A stretch of 64,000 nucleotides of DNA from JABMMZ01 sp040386935 (GTDB lineage Bacteria > Bacteroidota > Bacteroidia > NS11-12g > UBA955). The notes beneath the pieces are model-generated. The model searched no databases. It was not told the origin of the DNA and saw only the letters and a list, made by a program, of their open reading frames with translations. The stretch lies in the NCBI GenBank assembly GCA_040386935.1, contig JAZKEQ010000001.1:62001-126000 (forward strand), given 5' to 3'. This document shows, one piece after another, positions 35,367 to 44,731 of the stretch (position 1 is its first letter; each line of letters begins with the position of its first letter). Both the position numbers and the translations under genes were made by a program.

Positions 35367-36752
35367 ATGAACTCCCGCAGACAATTCATCAAGAATATCG
35401 CGCTTGCCCTTCCAGCCATCTCATTGGCGGAGTTCATGTTTACCTCCTGTAATCCTGTTGTAAATGCCCCTCACATTAAACGCGTTGGCATCATCGGTGC
35501 CGGTGTAGCCGGTCTGAATGCCGCATTATTGCTGAAACAAACCAAGAAATGCACCGTTGAAATTTTAGAAGCAAGCGACTGGGTAGGCGGTAGAATTTTA
35601 TCATTGACCAATACCAATTTTTCATCCAATAACAATATTGAATTAGGCGCTGATGTAGCCATTGGGTCCGATAACAATGCATGGTTAACCATCATTGAGC
35701 CATATCATCCACAAAGAGTTGAAACAGCTACCTCTAAAGCCTATATCATTGATGAAAAAATAAAAAAAGAGGAAGAAATGATTCAGGATGCGGATTTCCG
35801 CAAAATGAACTCAGCTCTTAACTCTACTTATGCTTATGCCAGCAGCGATGTATCGCTCGAGCAGTTCATGGAAAACAGCGATGTACCCGAAAGAGTTAAA
35901 TCCATTTACCAATCCAATATTGAAACTTTCCTTGGTGGCAGCTTCGACAGAGTATCCATTTTAATGGCCAATGCCGAAGGTTTAAAATCAAACAAAAAAG
36001 ATCAGTACCGCTTGCAGAACGACAACTTCTCTGATATACTGCACAATCACTATGCCCCTGTTCTTCCTTTGGTTCGCAACAATACACCTGTTACAGAAAT
36101 CAACTATGCTCAGGATGTTATCCGCGTAAAAGATGGTAATGGTGTTATTCATGAATACGACAAACTGATTATTACTGTACCGCTTTCAATATTGAAAGAC
36201 AATGATATTTCATTCACCCCTTCTCTCCCAGCTTCAAAAACAGATGCCATGGATATGCTGGGAATGGATGATGGTGTGAGAATTATTTTGAAAGTAAACA
36301 AAGCATTTTGGCCGGCTAATAGCAGTATGCTATACAGCAATGGCGATGCCGGTGTTTTCACTATCTCACAAGATCAAGACAATCCTGATAATTATATTTT
36401 ATCATCGCTTGTAAAAGGCAAGACTGCAGAAGAACTCAACAATAAAAGCGAAGCCAATATTGTTTCTGACATTCAAAAAGATTTCACAAAGGTCTTCGGC
36501 AAATCAGCCGGTGATGCCATCGTTGATTCAAAAATTATTTTCTGGTCGCAGTTGCCTTACATCAAAGGCACATACTCTTACCACAAAGTAAATGGCTCAA
36601 TGAACAACAGAAAAACATTGGCCGCACCTATCAACGATAAAATTTTCTTTGCAGGTGAAGCCACCAATTACAGCGGCAATAGCGGTTCAATTCACGGAGC
36701 CATTGAAACATCTGTAAGAGCAGCCAATGAAGTTATCAGCGCATTAGTATGA
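35367..36752 (+). CDS. Flavin-containing amine oxidase, Tat-type signal
   Basis: This 461-aa protein begins with a twin-Arg motif (NSRRQFIKN) and a hydrophobic signal ending near TSC, so export or lipid anchoring is likely. The FAD Rossmann motif IIGAGVAGLNAALLLKQT, EASDWVGGRI and the C-terminal FFAGEATNYSGNSGSIHGAIETS are the amine oxidase hallmarks. Its stop overlaps the next gene start by 4 bases. The substrate is unknown. Confidence 0.9.
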   Translation: MNSRRQFIKNIALALPAISLAEFMFTSCNPVVNAPHIKRVGIIGAGVAGLNAALLLKQTKKCTVEILEASDWVGGRILSLTNTNFSSNNNIELGADVAIGSDNNAWLTIIEPYHPQRVETATSKAYIIDEKIKKEEEMIQDADFRKMNSALNSTYAYASSDVSLEQFMENSDVPERVKSIYQSNIETFLGGSFDRVSILMANAEGLKSNKKDQYRLQNDNFSDILHNHYAPVLPLVRNNTPVTEINYAQDVIRVKDGNGVIHEYDKLIITVPLSILKDNDISFTPSLPASKTDAMDMLGMDDGVRIILKVNKAFWPANSSMLYSNGDAGVFTISQDQDNPDNYILSSLVKGKTAEELNNKSEANIVSDIQKDFTKVFGKSAGDAIVDSKIIFWSQLPYIKGTYSYHKVNGSMNNRKTLAAPINDKIFFAGEATNYSGNSGSIHGAIETSVRAANEVISALV

Positions 36753-37225
36753 GAATAGTTCAATTCATATTAGTCGTTATACTTTTTTCAAGTTGCCATT
36801 TAAATGTGAATTCTCCCCCTGAAACAGTAGCAACTCCGGCAGCTCCTGCACCAGTTGATTATAAAGAAATAGAAGCCATCATGACGGCTCAGACCGATGA
36901 GTGGAACAAAGGCAATGTCGATGGTTTTATGAAAGGCTATTGGAATTCACCTGAATTAAAATTCATTACAAAAAGAGGTGTTACCCTCAGTTACGATTCA
37001 ATGGCCAATGGCTATAAACGCAACTATAACACACCTGAAAAAATGGGTCAATTAACCTTTACCAATCTTGTTTATACGACCCTTGATGCTGATAATCAGA
37101 TAGTCCATTGTTCAGGCAGATGGAATGTCAGTTCGCCTACCGAGAAACCACAATCAGGGGTCTTCTCATTGATTTTCAGAAAAATTGACAATCAATGGAA
37201 AATTATTATTGACCACACCTGGTAA
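36749..37225 (+). CDS. SnoaL/NTF2-like lipoprotein
   Basis: This 158-aa protein has lipobox LFSSC and a DUF4440/SnoaL-like domain: IEAIMTAQTDEWNKGNVDGF, then a MANGYKRNY block and GVFSLIFRKIDNQWKIIIDH at the end. The domain is often a small-molecule binding or catalytic cone. It overlaps the amine oxidase gene (ATGA), so they are coupled. Confidence 0.8.
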   Translation: MRIVQFILVVILFSSCHLNVNSPPETVATPAAPAPVDYKEIEAIMTAQTDEWNKGNVDGFMKGYWNSPELKFITKRGVTLSYDSMANGYKRNYNTPEKMGQLTFTNLVYTTLDADNQIVHCSGRWNVSSPTEKPQSGVFSLIFRKIDNQWKIIIDHTW

Positions 37226-37243
37226 ATGTTCTAATATTGAACG

Positions 37244-38662
37244 TTGAAAAATTTTTTAATTCTTCTTTTCATTAATCTCCTCTTGCATTTACCTTTCATG
37301 CATTTGCCGCCCTGTGGCACCCATGTTTGGCGACAGTGTAATACATTGGCCATGTCGCGCAATTTTGCTGAAGAGGACATGAATATTTTACATCCTCGCA
37401 TCGACCGTAGAAATGAAACCAGTGGTATTACCGGCTCACATTTTCCGCTATTTGAATGGTTGCTGGCTTTGGCATCAAAACCATTTGGCCATCATTTTCT
37501 TCTCAACCGACTGTTCAGTCTATTGGTTTCAACAATGGCGCTGTTTGCCTTTTATCAGTTGTTAACACTATTTGCTTTTTCAAAGAAATGGGCCCTTGCA
37601 GGATCGCTCTTGCTATTATCAATTCCTGAAATGTATTACCAAAGCATCAATGCATTGCCGGATATATTGGCCTTGGGTTGTGCCTTGTTCGGCATGGTCT
37701 ATGGCATTCGCTTTTCTCGGGAAATCAGTATGCGCAATTTTTTCTTGTTTTTTTTATTCAGCGTAATTGCCGGACTGGTTAAATTTCAATTTCTGATACT
37801 CCCCTTTTCGTGCATTGTATGCTTTGATTTAAAGAATAAAAAAACACTTTATTTTTTGAGTATTTGTACAGCATCACTCAGCATTGTGTTGGCATGGTAC
37901 TACTATGCCCTTAAACTCACGCGACTCAACAATCTCAGAGAATACGGCTTATGGATTAAACCAATCACTATTCAGGAAAAACTAATGACCCTGGGCGATA
38001 ATCTGATCATGGACCTCCCTGAAATTTTAATGGGTTGGCCTTTGTTTATTGCAGCATTATTTATTGCACTACCTCAAATCAGAAAAGTAAAACTGACACT
38101 TACCACCAAACAAATACTGATGGCACTGGCTGCCTTTATTGTGTTTTACATTGTGGCCATTGAGCGGATGAGACAGCACAGTTATTACTTTATGCCGCTG
38201 TTGCCATTACTCATTATCATTGCATTGTTATTTGCAAAAAAGAAAAATATTGCGACTCCAATTGTTTACGGCCTGCTATTATTGAACATGACCTGGGCCA
38301 TGGTGCGCATCATCCCTTCGCGCTGGGTAGAAGGCAAGTTGCAAATCCCCGTTGAATTCAGCTCACCTGAATTATACAGTCAATTTGCCAAACACTTACC
38401 GGCTAACAGCAAATGCGTTGTAGGGCCCGACATATCGGGTTGCATCTATTTTTACTTCACCCACTCCAAAGGCTATTCTTTTGAAAAGGCAGGAGAATTG
38501 CTAACCATCAAGGACAACAGAATCGATATTGACAATATGCGCTATGCCGGCATTCAGTACCTGATTATCAGAAATGGAGAATTGCTGAAACCCATGGAAT
38601 GGCAACTGCGTCTGCAGAAAAAAGTAGCGGTCATAGGAGAATTTGAAATCTGGAAATTATAA
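37244..38662 (+). CDS. GT39-type (ArnT/PMT-like) membrane glycosyltransferase
   Basis: The protein is 472 aa. The start is TTG at 37244-37246, because an in-frame stop lies 6 bases upstream and the next ATG would remove the first membrane segment. It has about ten hydrophobic segments, with an early conserved loop THVWRQCNTLAMSRNF (W-R-Q block) and HPRIDRR, typical of lipid-linked sugar transferases in Bacteroidota. The extracytoplasmic C-terminus is soluble (HLPANSKCVVGPD). Acceptor unknown. Confidence 0.8.
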   Translation: MKNFLILLFINLLLHLPFMHLPPCGTHVWRQCNTLAMSRNFAEEDMNILHPRIDRRNETSGITGSHFPLFEWLLALASKPFGHHFLLNRLFSLLVSTMALFAFYQLLTLFAFSKKWALAGSLLLLSIPEMYYQSINALPDILALGCALFGMVYGIRFSREISMRNFFLFFLFSVIAGLVKFQFLILPFSCIVCFDLKNKKTLYFLSICTASLSIVLAWYYYALKLTRLNNLREYGLWIKPITIQEKLMTLGDNLIMDLPEILMGWPLFIAALFIALPQIRKVKLTLTTKQILMALAAFIVFYIVAIERMRQHSYYFMPLLPLLIIIALLFAKKKNIATPIVYGLLLLNMTWAMVRIIPSRWVEGKLQIPVEFSSPELYSQFAKHLPANSKCVVGPDISGCIYFYFTHSKGYSFEKAGELLTIKDNRIDIDNMRYAGIQYLIIRNGELLKPMEWQLRLQKKVAVIGEFEIWKL

Positions 38663-38759
38663 TTTTCTAGTCATATTGATTTCCGGTGTGAAATAAGAAT
38701 TCTATTTCATCCGGGATTAAATATTAAATTCGCAGTTAATATTTTTAATATCCGCAATT

Positions 38760-39665
38760 GTGTCCATACGTGTAGAACATCTCATCAAGACTTACGGCAA
38801 GCAGAATGCAGTCAATGACATTTCGTTTGCCATTGAAACAGGAGAAATAGTCGGTTTTCTAGGGCCTAACGGTGCCGGCAAAACCACTACCATGAAAATG
38901 CTGACCTGCTTTATTCCACCTTCTAGCGGCAAGGCTTTTATCAATGGTTTAGATGTTGAAGAAAAATCAATAGAAGTAAGACGACAGATTGGTTATTTAC
39001 CCGAACACAATCCCCTGTACACCGATATGTATGTAAAAGAATACCTTCATTTCATCGCTTCGGTTTACAAAATTGGCAATATCAGCAAACGCGTTCAGGA
39101 AATGATAGAGATGACCGGCTTACAGGTGGAACAAAAGAAAAAAATAGGACAACTTTCAAAAGGCTATAGACAAAGGGTGGGACTGGCGCAAGCCATGATA
39201 CACAATCCTTCGGTATTGATACTCGATGAACCTACCAGTGGACTGGACCCCAATCAAATTGTTGAAATCCGCAATCTGATTACCACTATTGGCAAAGACA
39301 AGACCGTTATGCTCTCTACCCACATTATGCAGGAAGTAGAAGCGATGTGCAACAGAGTAATGATTGTTAACAGAGGTAATATTGTTGCCAACGGCAAACC
39401 TGCAGAGTTAAAACAACAATTCTCTTCAGATATTATCTTAACTGTTAAATTTAACACCCCTTTGAGTCAGCAACAAAGAAAATTACTTGAACAACAAATC
39501 AGCATTGTTGCACACGAAGGCAATAGCTATACCCTGAAAGGGAAAGATGAGGAAGGCATGAAAGCCATCGCATTTAATTTTGCTGTCGCCAATCAACTCA
39601 TGCTATCAGAAATGAAAGTGGCCGAAAACAGCCTTGAAGATATTTTTAAAAACGTTACCAGATAA
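38760..39665 (+). CDS. gldA: Gliding-motility ABC transporter ATPase GldA
   Basis: The protein is 301 aa with a GTG start at 38760. Walker A GPNGAGKTT, signature LSKGYRQRVGLAQAM, Walker B VLILDEPTSGLDPNQ and the H-loop STHIMQEVE are all present. GldA with GldF and GldG forms the ABC transporter needed for gliding in Flavobacterium. The three genes are in order here with 18-base and overlapping junctions. An inverted repeat (38690-38708) precedes it. Confidence 0.92.
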   Translation: MSIRVEHLIKTYGKQNAVNDISFAIETGEIVGFLGPNGAGKTTTMKMLTCFIPPSSGKAFINGLDVEEKSIEVRRQIGYLPEHNPLYTDMYVKEYLHFIASVYKIGNISKRVQEMIEMTGLQVEQKKKIGQLSKGYRQRVGLAQAMIHNPSVLILDEPTSGLDPNQIVEIRNLITTIGKDKTVMLSTHIMQEVEAMCNRVMIVNRGNIVANGKPAELKQQFSSDIILTVKFNTPLSQQQRKLLEQQISIVAHEGNSYTLKGKDEEGMKAIAFNFAVANQLMLSEMKVAENSLEDIFKNVTR

Positions 39666-39683
39666 TTTTTTACAAGAGACAAC

Positions 39684-40412
39684 ATGTTCAGCATATTCAA
39701 AAAAGAAATCAGGAGTTTTTTAAGTTCGCTCATCGCCATCATCGTTATTGTTGTGTTTCTGATCGCCAACGGTTTGTTCCTTTGGGTGTTTCACGAAACC
39801 AATATACTCGACAGCGGTTATGCCAATATCGACCCACTGTTTGAAATGGCTCCCCTTATTTTTATTTTCCTGATTTCGGCCATTACCATGCGCTCGTTCA
39901 GCGAAGAAAAAAAGGCAGGCACATTCGAGATACTTACCACAAAACCAATTACAGATACTTCTATCCTGTTGGGTAAATATTTTGCAGGGTTGGTAATTGT
40001 AATATTTTCCATACTTCCTACCCTCATTTATTATTACACTGTTTCTGAACTTGCAGTACCCAAAGGAAACATTGACACAGGCGCATTATGGGGCAGCTAT
40101 CTGGGCCTTGTGCTTTTAAGTGCTGGGTATATCTCCATCGGACTGTTTTCGAGCGTTATAACCGACAATCAGATTGTTTCATTTATTGTCAGTATGTTTT
40201 TGTGTTTCTTCTTTTATTCCACTTTCGATTATCTGGGATCTTTTTCGTTTTTCAAGAACACAGAATTTTTCATTGAATGGTTTGGTATCAGCTACCATTA
40301 CCGCAATATCAGCAAAGGCGTTGTAGACTCGCGCGACATTGTGTATTTCCTGAGTCTCATTGTTTTATTTTTATGGTTAACAAAAATTATTTTTAGCAGC
40401 AGAAAATGGTAA
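39684..40412 (+). CDS. gldF: Gliding-motility ABC transporter permease GldF
   Basis: This 242-aa protein has six hydrophobic segments, beginning MFSIFKKEIRSFLSSLIAII and with the FSEEKKAGTFEILTTKPIT loop typical of this permease family. It overlaps gldG by 7 bases. It pairs with GldA as the membrane component. Confidence 0.92.
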   Translation: MFSIFKKEIRSFLSSLIAIIVIVVFLIANGLFLWVFHETNILDSGYANIDPLFEMAPLIFIFLISAITMRSFSEEKKAGTFEILTTKPITDTSILLGKYFAGLVIVIFSILPTLIYYYTVSELAVPKGNIDTGALWGSYLGLVLLSAGYISIGLFSSVITDNQIVSFIVSMFLCFFFYSTFDYLGSFSFFKNTEFFIEWFGISYHYRNISKGVVDSRDIVYFLSLIVLFLWLTKIIFSSRKW

Positions 40413-42226
40413 AAGTGAAGAAAAAAATGAAAAGGGCTTACCGCCAGCAGTCACTTATTGAATTGCTGTTGTTATTGCTTGTGATCGTTATTGCCAACGT
40501 TTTGGCAACTAAATATTACGGCAAACTCGACTTAACGAGTGAAAAAAGATTCACCCTCTCCAACACTTCGAGAGAACTTGCTGAAAAAGTAACTGACCGC
40601 ATGTACTTCAAAGTATATCTGGAAGGCGATAATTTATCGACAAAGTTCAAACGCCTGCGTTCATCAACCCTTGATATGCTCAGAGAATTTAGAGACATGA
40701 GCAAGAATAAAATTGATTTTGAATTTGTTAATCTTTTAAAAGATAAAACAGATAAGGAACGCAGTGAGATTATCAAACAACTGAATGAAAAAGGGCTCAA
40801 TTATTACAATGATATTGAGATGGGTTCGGATCAACAAAAACGCAATTTGATCTTGCCATGTGCTGAAGTGAGTTATGGAACAGGCAAAGAATTCAATCTT
40901 AACCTGCTGACCACTGAAATGGGGAAGGCAGAAGAAACAGCCATCAATCACTCCATTGAAAATTTGGAATACGAAATTGCCAATGCCATCAGAAAATGTT
41001 TACAGGATAAGCCGCAAAAAATTGCAGTGCTTTATGGCCATGGCGAACCTGATGTTGCAAACATGGATGACTTGCTTGGCACATTGAGCGATAACTTTTC
41101 AATCGACCGTTTTTTCTTTAATCTGAGAGATGAAAATTACCTCAGACAATTTATGGGCGATATTGCAAAAAGCAATAATCCTGATACACTGAAATACATT
41201 ATCCTGAGCAAGAGTCTGGCACTGATGAGACAATACGATGGTATCGTTATCGTCAAACCAACTGAGCCATTAGACAAAGATGAAGCCTATGTCATCGACC
41301 AATACATTATGCATGGCGGTAAATCTATTTGGATGGTGGATCCGCTGATGGCAGAGCAGGACAGTTTAAGGACAGTACCAAAAGTAACTTTCCCGGATTA
41401 CAACAACGAAAATCTGCGCACCCTTCTGTTCAATTATGGTGTGCGTTTAAATTCCAATTTATTGCTCGACCTGAATTGCAATGATATTGTATTGAGCGAC
41501 CCTAATCGTCAAGGGCGCATGGTGCCTTTCCCTTGGGTGTATTATCCTGTCTTTTCATTTAAAGGCAATAATCACCCCATCGTTAAAAATTTGGAAGTGA
41601 TATGGGGCAGATTTAGCGGCACGCTTAAACCCATTGCCCGAAAAAATCTGAACGTTACCAATTTGCTGCTGAGCAGTGATAAAACAAAACTACAAGAAGC
41701 TCCGGCTTATGTTGATTTAAGCATCGTTGCCAATAATTACGACAGAAACTATCTGGCTACTTTTAAACAAGGCACTCAGGTAGCAGGTGTATTACTCGAA
41801 GGTGATTTTAAATCCAACTTCAGACGCCCTGATAAAATTTATGATGTACCTGTAAAAGAAAGCTGTACCAACTCAATGATTGTTATTGCTGATGGCGATA
41901 TTGGATTGAATGCCGTTAAACGCAGTACAGGCGAAGTATATCCTTTGGGTTTCGACCGCGAAACAGGCAGACAGTTTGCCAATAAAAAATTCCTGCTCAA
42001 CTGCTTCGACTATCTGTTTGACAAAAGCGGATTAATAGATGTGCGTACCAAGGAAATCAACTTGAGATTACTTGACAGAGCCCGCATTAATACCCCTGCT
42101 GACGAGGGTGAATGGATGAAGGAAAAAACCAAATGGCAATTGCTGAATACAGTAGTACCGGTAGCGACTATCATCTTATTCGGCATTTTGAATGCCTGGT
42201 ACAGAAGACGCAAGTATGCCAGATAA
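40406..42226 (+). CDS. gldG: Gliding-motility ABC transporter auxiliary protein GldG
   Basis: This 606-aa protein has an N-terminal membrane anchor (LIELLLLLLVIVIANVLATK), an SEKRFTLSNTSRELAEKV motif typical of GldG, a large extracytoplasmic domain and a C-terminal anchor (LLNTVVPVATIILFGILNAW). Length is slightly above the usual size. It completes the gldA-gldF-gldG set. Confidence 0.92.
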   Translation: MVKVKKKMKRAYRQQSLIELLLLLLVIVIANVLATKYYGKLDLTSEKRFTLSNTSRELAEKVTDRMYFKVYLEGDNLSTKFKRLRSSTLDMLREFRDMSKNKIDFEFVNLLKDKTDKERSEIIKQLNEKGLNYYNDIEMGSDQQKRNLILPCAEVSYGTGKEFNLNLLTTEMGKAEETAINHSIENLEYEIANAIRKCLQDKPQKIAVLYGHGEPDVANMDDLLGTLSDNFSIDRFFFNLRDENYLRQFMGDIAKSNNPDTLKYIILSKSLALMRQYDGIVIVKPTEPLDKDEAYVIDQYIMHGGKSIWMVDPLMAEQDSLRTVPKVTFPDYNNENLRTLLFNYGVRLNSNLLLDLNCNDIVLSDPNRQGRMVPFPWVYYPVFSFKGNNHPIVKNLEVIWGRFSGTLKPIARKNLNVTNLLLSSDKTKLQEAPAYVDLSIVANNYDRNYLATFKQGTQVAGVLLEGDFKSNFRRPDKIYDVPVKESCTNSMIVIADGDIGLNAVKRSTGEVYPLGFDRETGRQFANKKFLLNCFDYLFDKSGLIDVRTKEINLRLLDRARINTPADEGEWMKEKTKWQLLNTVVPVATIILFGILNAWYRRRKYAR

Positions 42227-42247
42227 TATTCATCTAACTACCTAATA

Positions 42248-42265
42248 TTGACTGAATAGTCGGTA
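42248..42265. promoter_or_regulatory. GACT-N4-AGTC palindrome, site 1
   Basis: Core GACTGAATAGTC (42250-42261) inside TTGACTGAATAGTCGGTA. It lies in the 172-bp gap between gldG and the MBL/TetR operon. It shares an A+T context (TTTATCTT) with the site before the FMN reductase at 54951. Confidence 0.5.
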
Positions 42266-42326
42266 TTTTCATTTATCTTCACTTTTCTGCCGTTCAACGA
42301 ATAACAAGCAAATTCATCCCCAATAA

Positions 42327-42373
42327 TTGGATGTTTCAAAAATCTATTTTAGTTTTGTTGACTGTTTAGTCAG
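42327..42373 (+). promoter_or_regulatory. Promoter and TetR-type operator of the MBL-tetR operon
   Basis: TTG (42327-42329), a 20-bp spacer, TAGTTTTG (42350-42357, a TAnnTTTG match) and directly after it the palindrome TTGACTGTTTAGTCAG (42358-42373), core GACTGTTTAGTC. The operator covers the expected start of transcription. The ATG of the hydrolase follows at 42399. Confidence 0.8.
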
Positions 42374-42398
42374 TCTAGTTACCACTACAAGCAAAACA

Positions 42399-43532
42399 AT
42401 GATAAAAATCATCTTATTAATATTCAAAACATCCATGCTTACCTTACTCATCCTATTGGTTGCACTCACCATTGCCACCATAGCATTTATGCAACAAGCC
42501 AAATTCGGTCAGGCCGCAAATGGTGAACGCCTTAAACGCCTGCAAGCTTCACCCAATTACAAAAACGGATCGTTTCAAAACATCAGTCATACCCCCGACC
42601 TTACCGAAGGTGTGAGCTACTATGCAGTCATCAAAGATTTTTTATTTGGCGATTACAAACGCAAACAACCCACCGATAATATCCCTTCTGTTAAAACAGA
42701 TTTACTATCCCTCAACCCTCAGGAAGATGTATTGGTGTGGTTCGGACATTCTTCTTATTTCATTCAAACATCAGGCAAAACAATATTGGTAGATCCTGTG
42801 TTCAGCGGTGCGGCCTCCCCTCTTTCATTTACAACAAAAGCCTTTAAAGGAACTGATGGTTATAAACCTGAAGATTTTCCTGAAATAGACTACCTCTTTA
42901 TTTCGCACGACCACTGGGACCACCTGGATTATGAAACCATTATAAAGTTGAAATCTAAAATCAAACATGTGTACTGCGGTTTGGGTACGGGTGCTCACTT
43001 CGTACGCTGGGGTTTTGATACTGCCAAAATTACTGAAATGGACTGGAACGACAGCGTGAATTTGAACAATGGTTTTGCTATACATGCTGTTACTGCCCGT
43101 CACTTCTCAGGTCGCGGATTCATTCGCAACAGAGCCTTGTGGACCTCCTTTGTTTTACAGACGCCTACATTGCGTTTGTTCTTAGGTGGCGACAGCGGTT
43201 ACGATAAACACTTTGCAGATATAGGCAATACATACGGCCCGTTCGATTTGGCCATACTCGAAAACGGACAATACGACAAATCCTGGAAATACATCCACAT
43301 GCAACCTTCTGAAGTATTACAAGCTGCCATTGATTTAAAAGCCAAGCAATTATTCCCTGTGCATTCATCCAAATTCAATTTAGGTAACCACGCTTGGGAC
43401 GATCCATTAAAAACAATTACCGAATTAAATAAATCTATACATTTGCCATTGTTAACACCCATCATTGGCGAACAGGTGAATCTGAAAGACAGTACCCGTG
43501 TATACAACGAATGGTGGACAGGATTAAACTGA
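42399..43532 (+). CDS. Metallo-beta-lactamase-fold hydrolase (UlaG/NAPE-PLD type), membrane anchored
   Basis: The start is set at the ATG at 42399-42401, which opens with a membrane anchor (MIKIILLIFKTSMLTLLILLV, 377 aa). The longer frame would start inside the promoter/operator. The metal motif FISHDHWDHLD (H-x-H-x-D-H) and later VTARHFSGRG, LGGDSGYDKHF and LFPVHSSKFNLGNHAW are the MBL-fold binding residues. It resembles the COG2220 group (UlaG, NAPE-PLD). The substrate is unknown; it may be a phospholipid or lactone. It overlaps tetR by TGATG. Confidence 0.85.
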   Translation: MIKIILLIFKTSMLTLLILLVALTIATIAFMQQAKFGQAANGERLKRLQASPNYKNGSFQNISHTPDLTEGVSYYAVIKDFLFGDYKRKQPTDNIPSVKTDLLSLNPQEDVLVWFGHSSYFIQTSGKTILVDPVFSGAASPLSFTTKAFKGTDGYKPEDFPEIDYLFISHDHWDHLDYETIIKLKSKIKHVYCGLGTGAHFVRWGFDTAKITEMDWNDSVNLNNGFAIHAVTARHFSGRGFIRNRALWTSFVLQTPTLRLFLGGDSGYDKHFADIGNTYGPFDLAILENGQYDKSWKYIHMQPSEVLQAAIDLKAKQLFPVHSSKFNLGNHAWDDPLKTITELNKSIHLPLLTPIIGEQVNLKDSTRVYNEWWTGLN

Positions 43533-44101
43533 TGACAACTATGGACAAGAAAAAAAAATTACTTGATGCTGCGTTGAAACTATTTGTAGAGTATGGTTTT
43601 CACGGCACGCCAACCGGCACTATTGCTAAGGCTGCAGGTGTGGCCAATGGCACGCTTTTTCACTACTACCCTACTAAAGACGAACTGGTATTAGCGCTTT
43701 ACATTGATCTTAAAAAACGCCTGAACAATTACATCACAGAAAACACATCAACAGAAACAACATTAAAAGCAGTTTTAAAAGGTCAATATCTGTCAACACT
43801 CTATTGGGCATTAGAGAATAAAAACGAGTTCAAATTTATGGAGCAATTCAGTGCTTCACCTTATCTGAAACTCATCGCTTCTGAAGCCATGGAGAAACAC
43901 CTGAAACCACTGTTTGCACTCTTGAAACAAGGCGTTAAAGACGGTCATATCAAAGCCCTTCCCATTGATTTTATTTTCACCATGATTACCAGTCATACCT
44001 TTGGTGTGCATCAGTATTTGACTTCTACTAAAATGAGTAAGGCGAAGCAACATCAGTTGATCAGCGATACTTTTGAGTTGCTTTGGAAAATGATTTCTTG
44101 A
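43532..44101 (+). CDS. TetR-family transcriptional regulator
   Basis: This 189-aa protein starts at the ATG overlapping the hydrolase stop (TGATG). The TetR HTH is LLDAALKLFVEYGFHGTPTG, TIAKAAGVANGTLFHYYPTK, DELVLALYID. The C-terminal ligand domain has no recognised family. A palindrome GACTGTTTAGTC occurs in the promoter of its own operon and again just after its stop, so autorepression is very likely. Confidence 0.92.
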   Translation: MTTMDKKKKLLDAALKLFVEYGFHGTPTGTIAKAAGVANGTLFHYYPTKDELVLALYIDLKKRLNNYITENTSTETTLKAVLKGQYLSTLYWALENKNEFKFMEQFSASPYLKLIASEAMEKHLKPLFALLKQGVKDGHIKALPIDFIFTMITSHTFGVHQYLTSTKMSKAKQHQLISDTFELLWKMIS

Positions 44102-44104
44102 TGA

Positions 44105-44121
44105 TTGACTGTTTAGTCGGT
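44105..44121. promoter_or_regulatory. GACT-N4-AGTC palindrome, site 3
   Basis: TTGACTGTTTAGTCGGT, core 44107-44118, identical in core to the promoter operator at 42360-42371. It starts 4 bases after the tetR stop. Confidence 0.6.
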
Positions 44122-44516
44122 TTTAAGAAGAACTTTTTTTTGATTTTATTTTTTTTTTTTTTGATTTTAAGATAGTCGTTCTGACAGGATGTTTTTTTTA
44201 AATCGTAAAATTCTACAATTGCTAAAATTAACCCAACCATTACAGAAGCACGGTCATTCTGACGAATGTCAGAATCTCGCAAAATTGAACGAAAGCGAAA
44301 CTCTTCATTCATTTTATCGCACAGTAAATATTTTTTCTCTTTCCTTTTTACATTGCGAAAAAGTAACAAAAACGATAGCCTCAGGGTACTTTTAGATGGT
44401 TTAACGGTATGGAATCCTAACAAAATGTTTTCATTAAAACGCTATTTCCATTTCAGCAAAAACTAGTCATTATCTTATAACAACAAATTTTAAATCATTT
44501 TGAAAAAATGTTGTTA
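44122..44516. other. Non-coding stretch with T-run and REP-like palindrome
   Basis: It contains a run of 14 T (44149-44162) and an inverted repeat TTCTGAC-GAAT-GTCAGAA (44257-44274). As I recall, the latter lies within a short sequence frequently dispersed in Bacteroidota genomes. Open frames here look like chance translations of this repeat. No gene seen. Confidence 0.5.
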
Positions 44517-44702
44517 TGAAAACGAATCTGCGGGTTGAGTCCACGAAAGGTGTGAAATTTCTCTTGGCCGGCCCGAGTGGAGGTTGGCTGCGCGATAGGC
44601 CATTGAAATTTCTCTTTCGTGGTGGGCTTTTACTCGCTGTACTCGTGAGAACGCCTACGGCTAAGTTTGCTCCACTTTTTGCCCAAACAAAAAGTGGAAA
44701 AA
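44517..44702 (+). repeat. 186-bp dispersed repeat, copy A
   Basis: Matches 55717-55902 on the other strand at 185 of 186 positions. The only difference lies about 20 bases in (GGGTTGAG versus GGGATGAG). It ends with a hairpin CCACTTTTTG-CCCAAA-CAAAAAGTGG, and contains GAAATTTCTCTT twice and CCACGAAAG/CTTTCGTGG as an inverted pair. The 64-aa frame over it is probably not coding, since both copies lack proper starts. Confidence 0.85.
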
Positions 44703-44731
44703 ACAAATAATACCTTTCGTAATAAATATGT

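Noticed and set aside
44061..44423. 120-aa minus-strand ORF
   Set aside because: Lys-rich run from the T-tract plus translation of a REP-like palindrome; overlaps tetR and has no promoter.
44516..44710. 64-aa ORF MKTNLR... over the dispersed repeat
   Set aside because: The other copy of the same 186-bp sequence starts with TTG and extends differently at the 3' end, and the sequence behaves as a mobile repeat with an end hairpin. Not treated as a protein.
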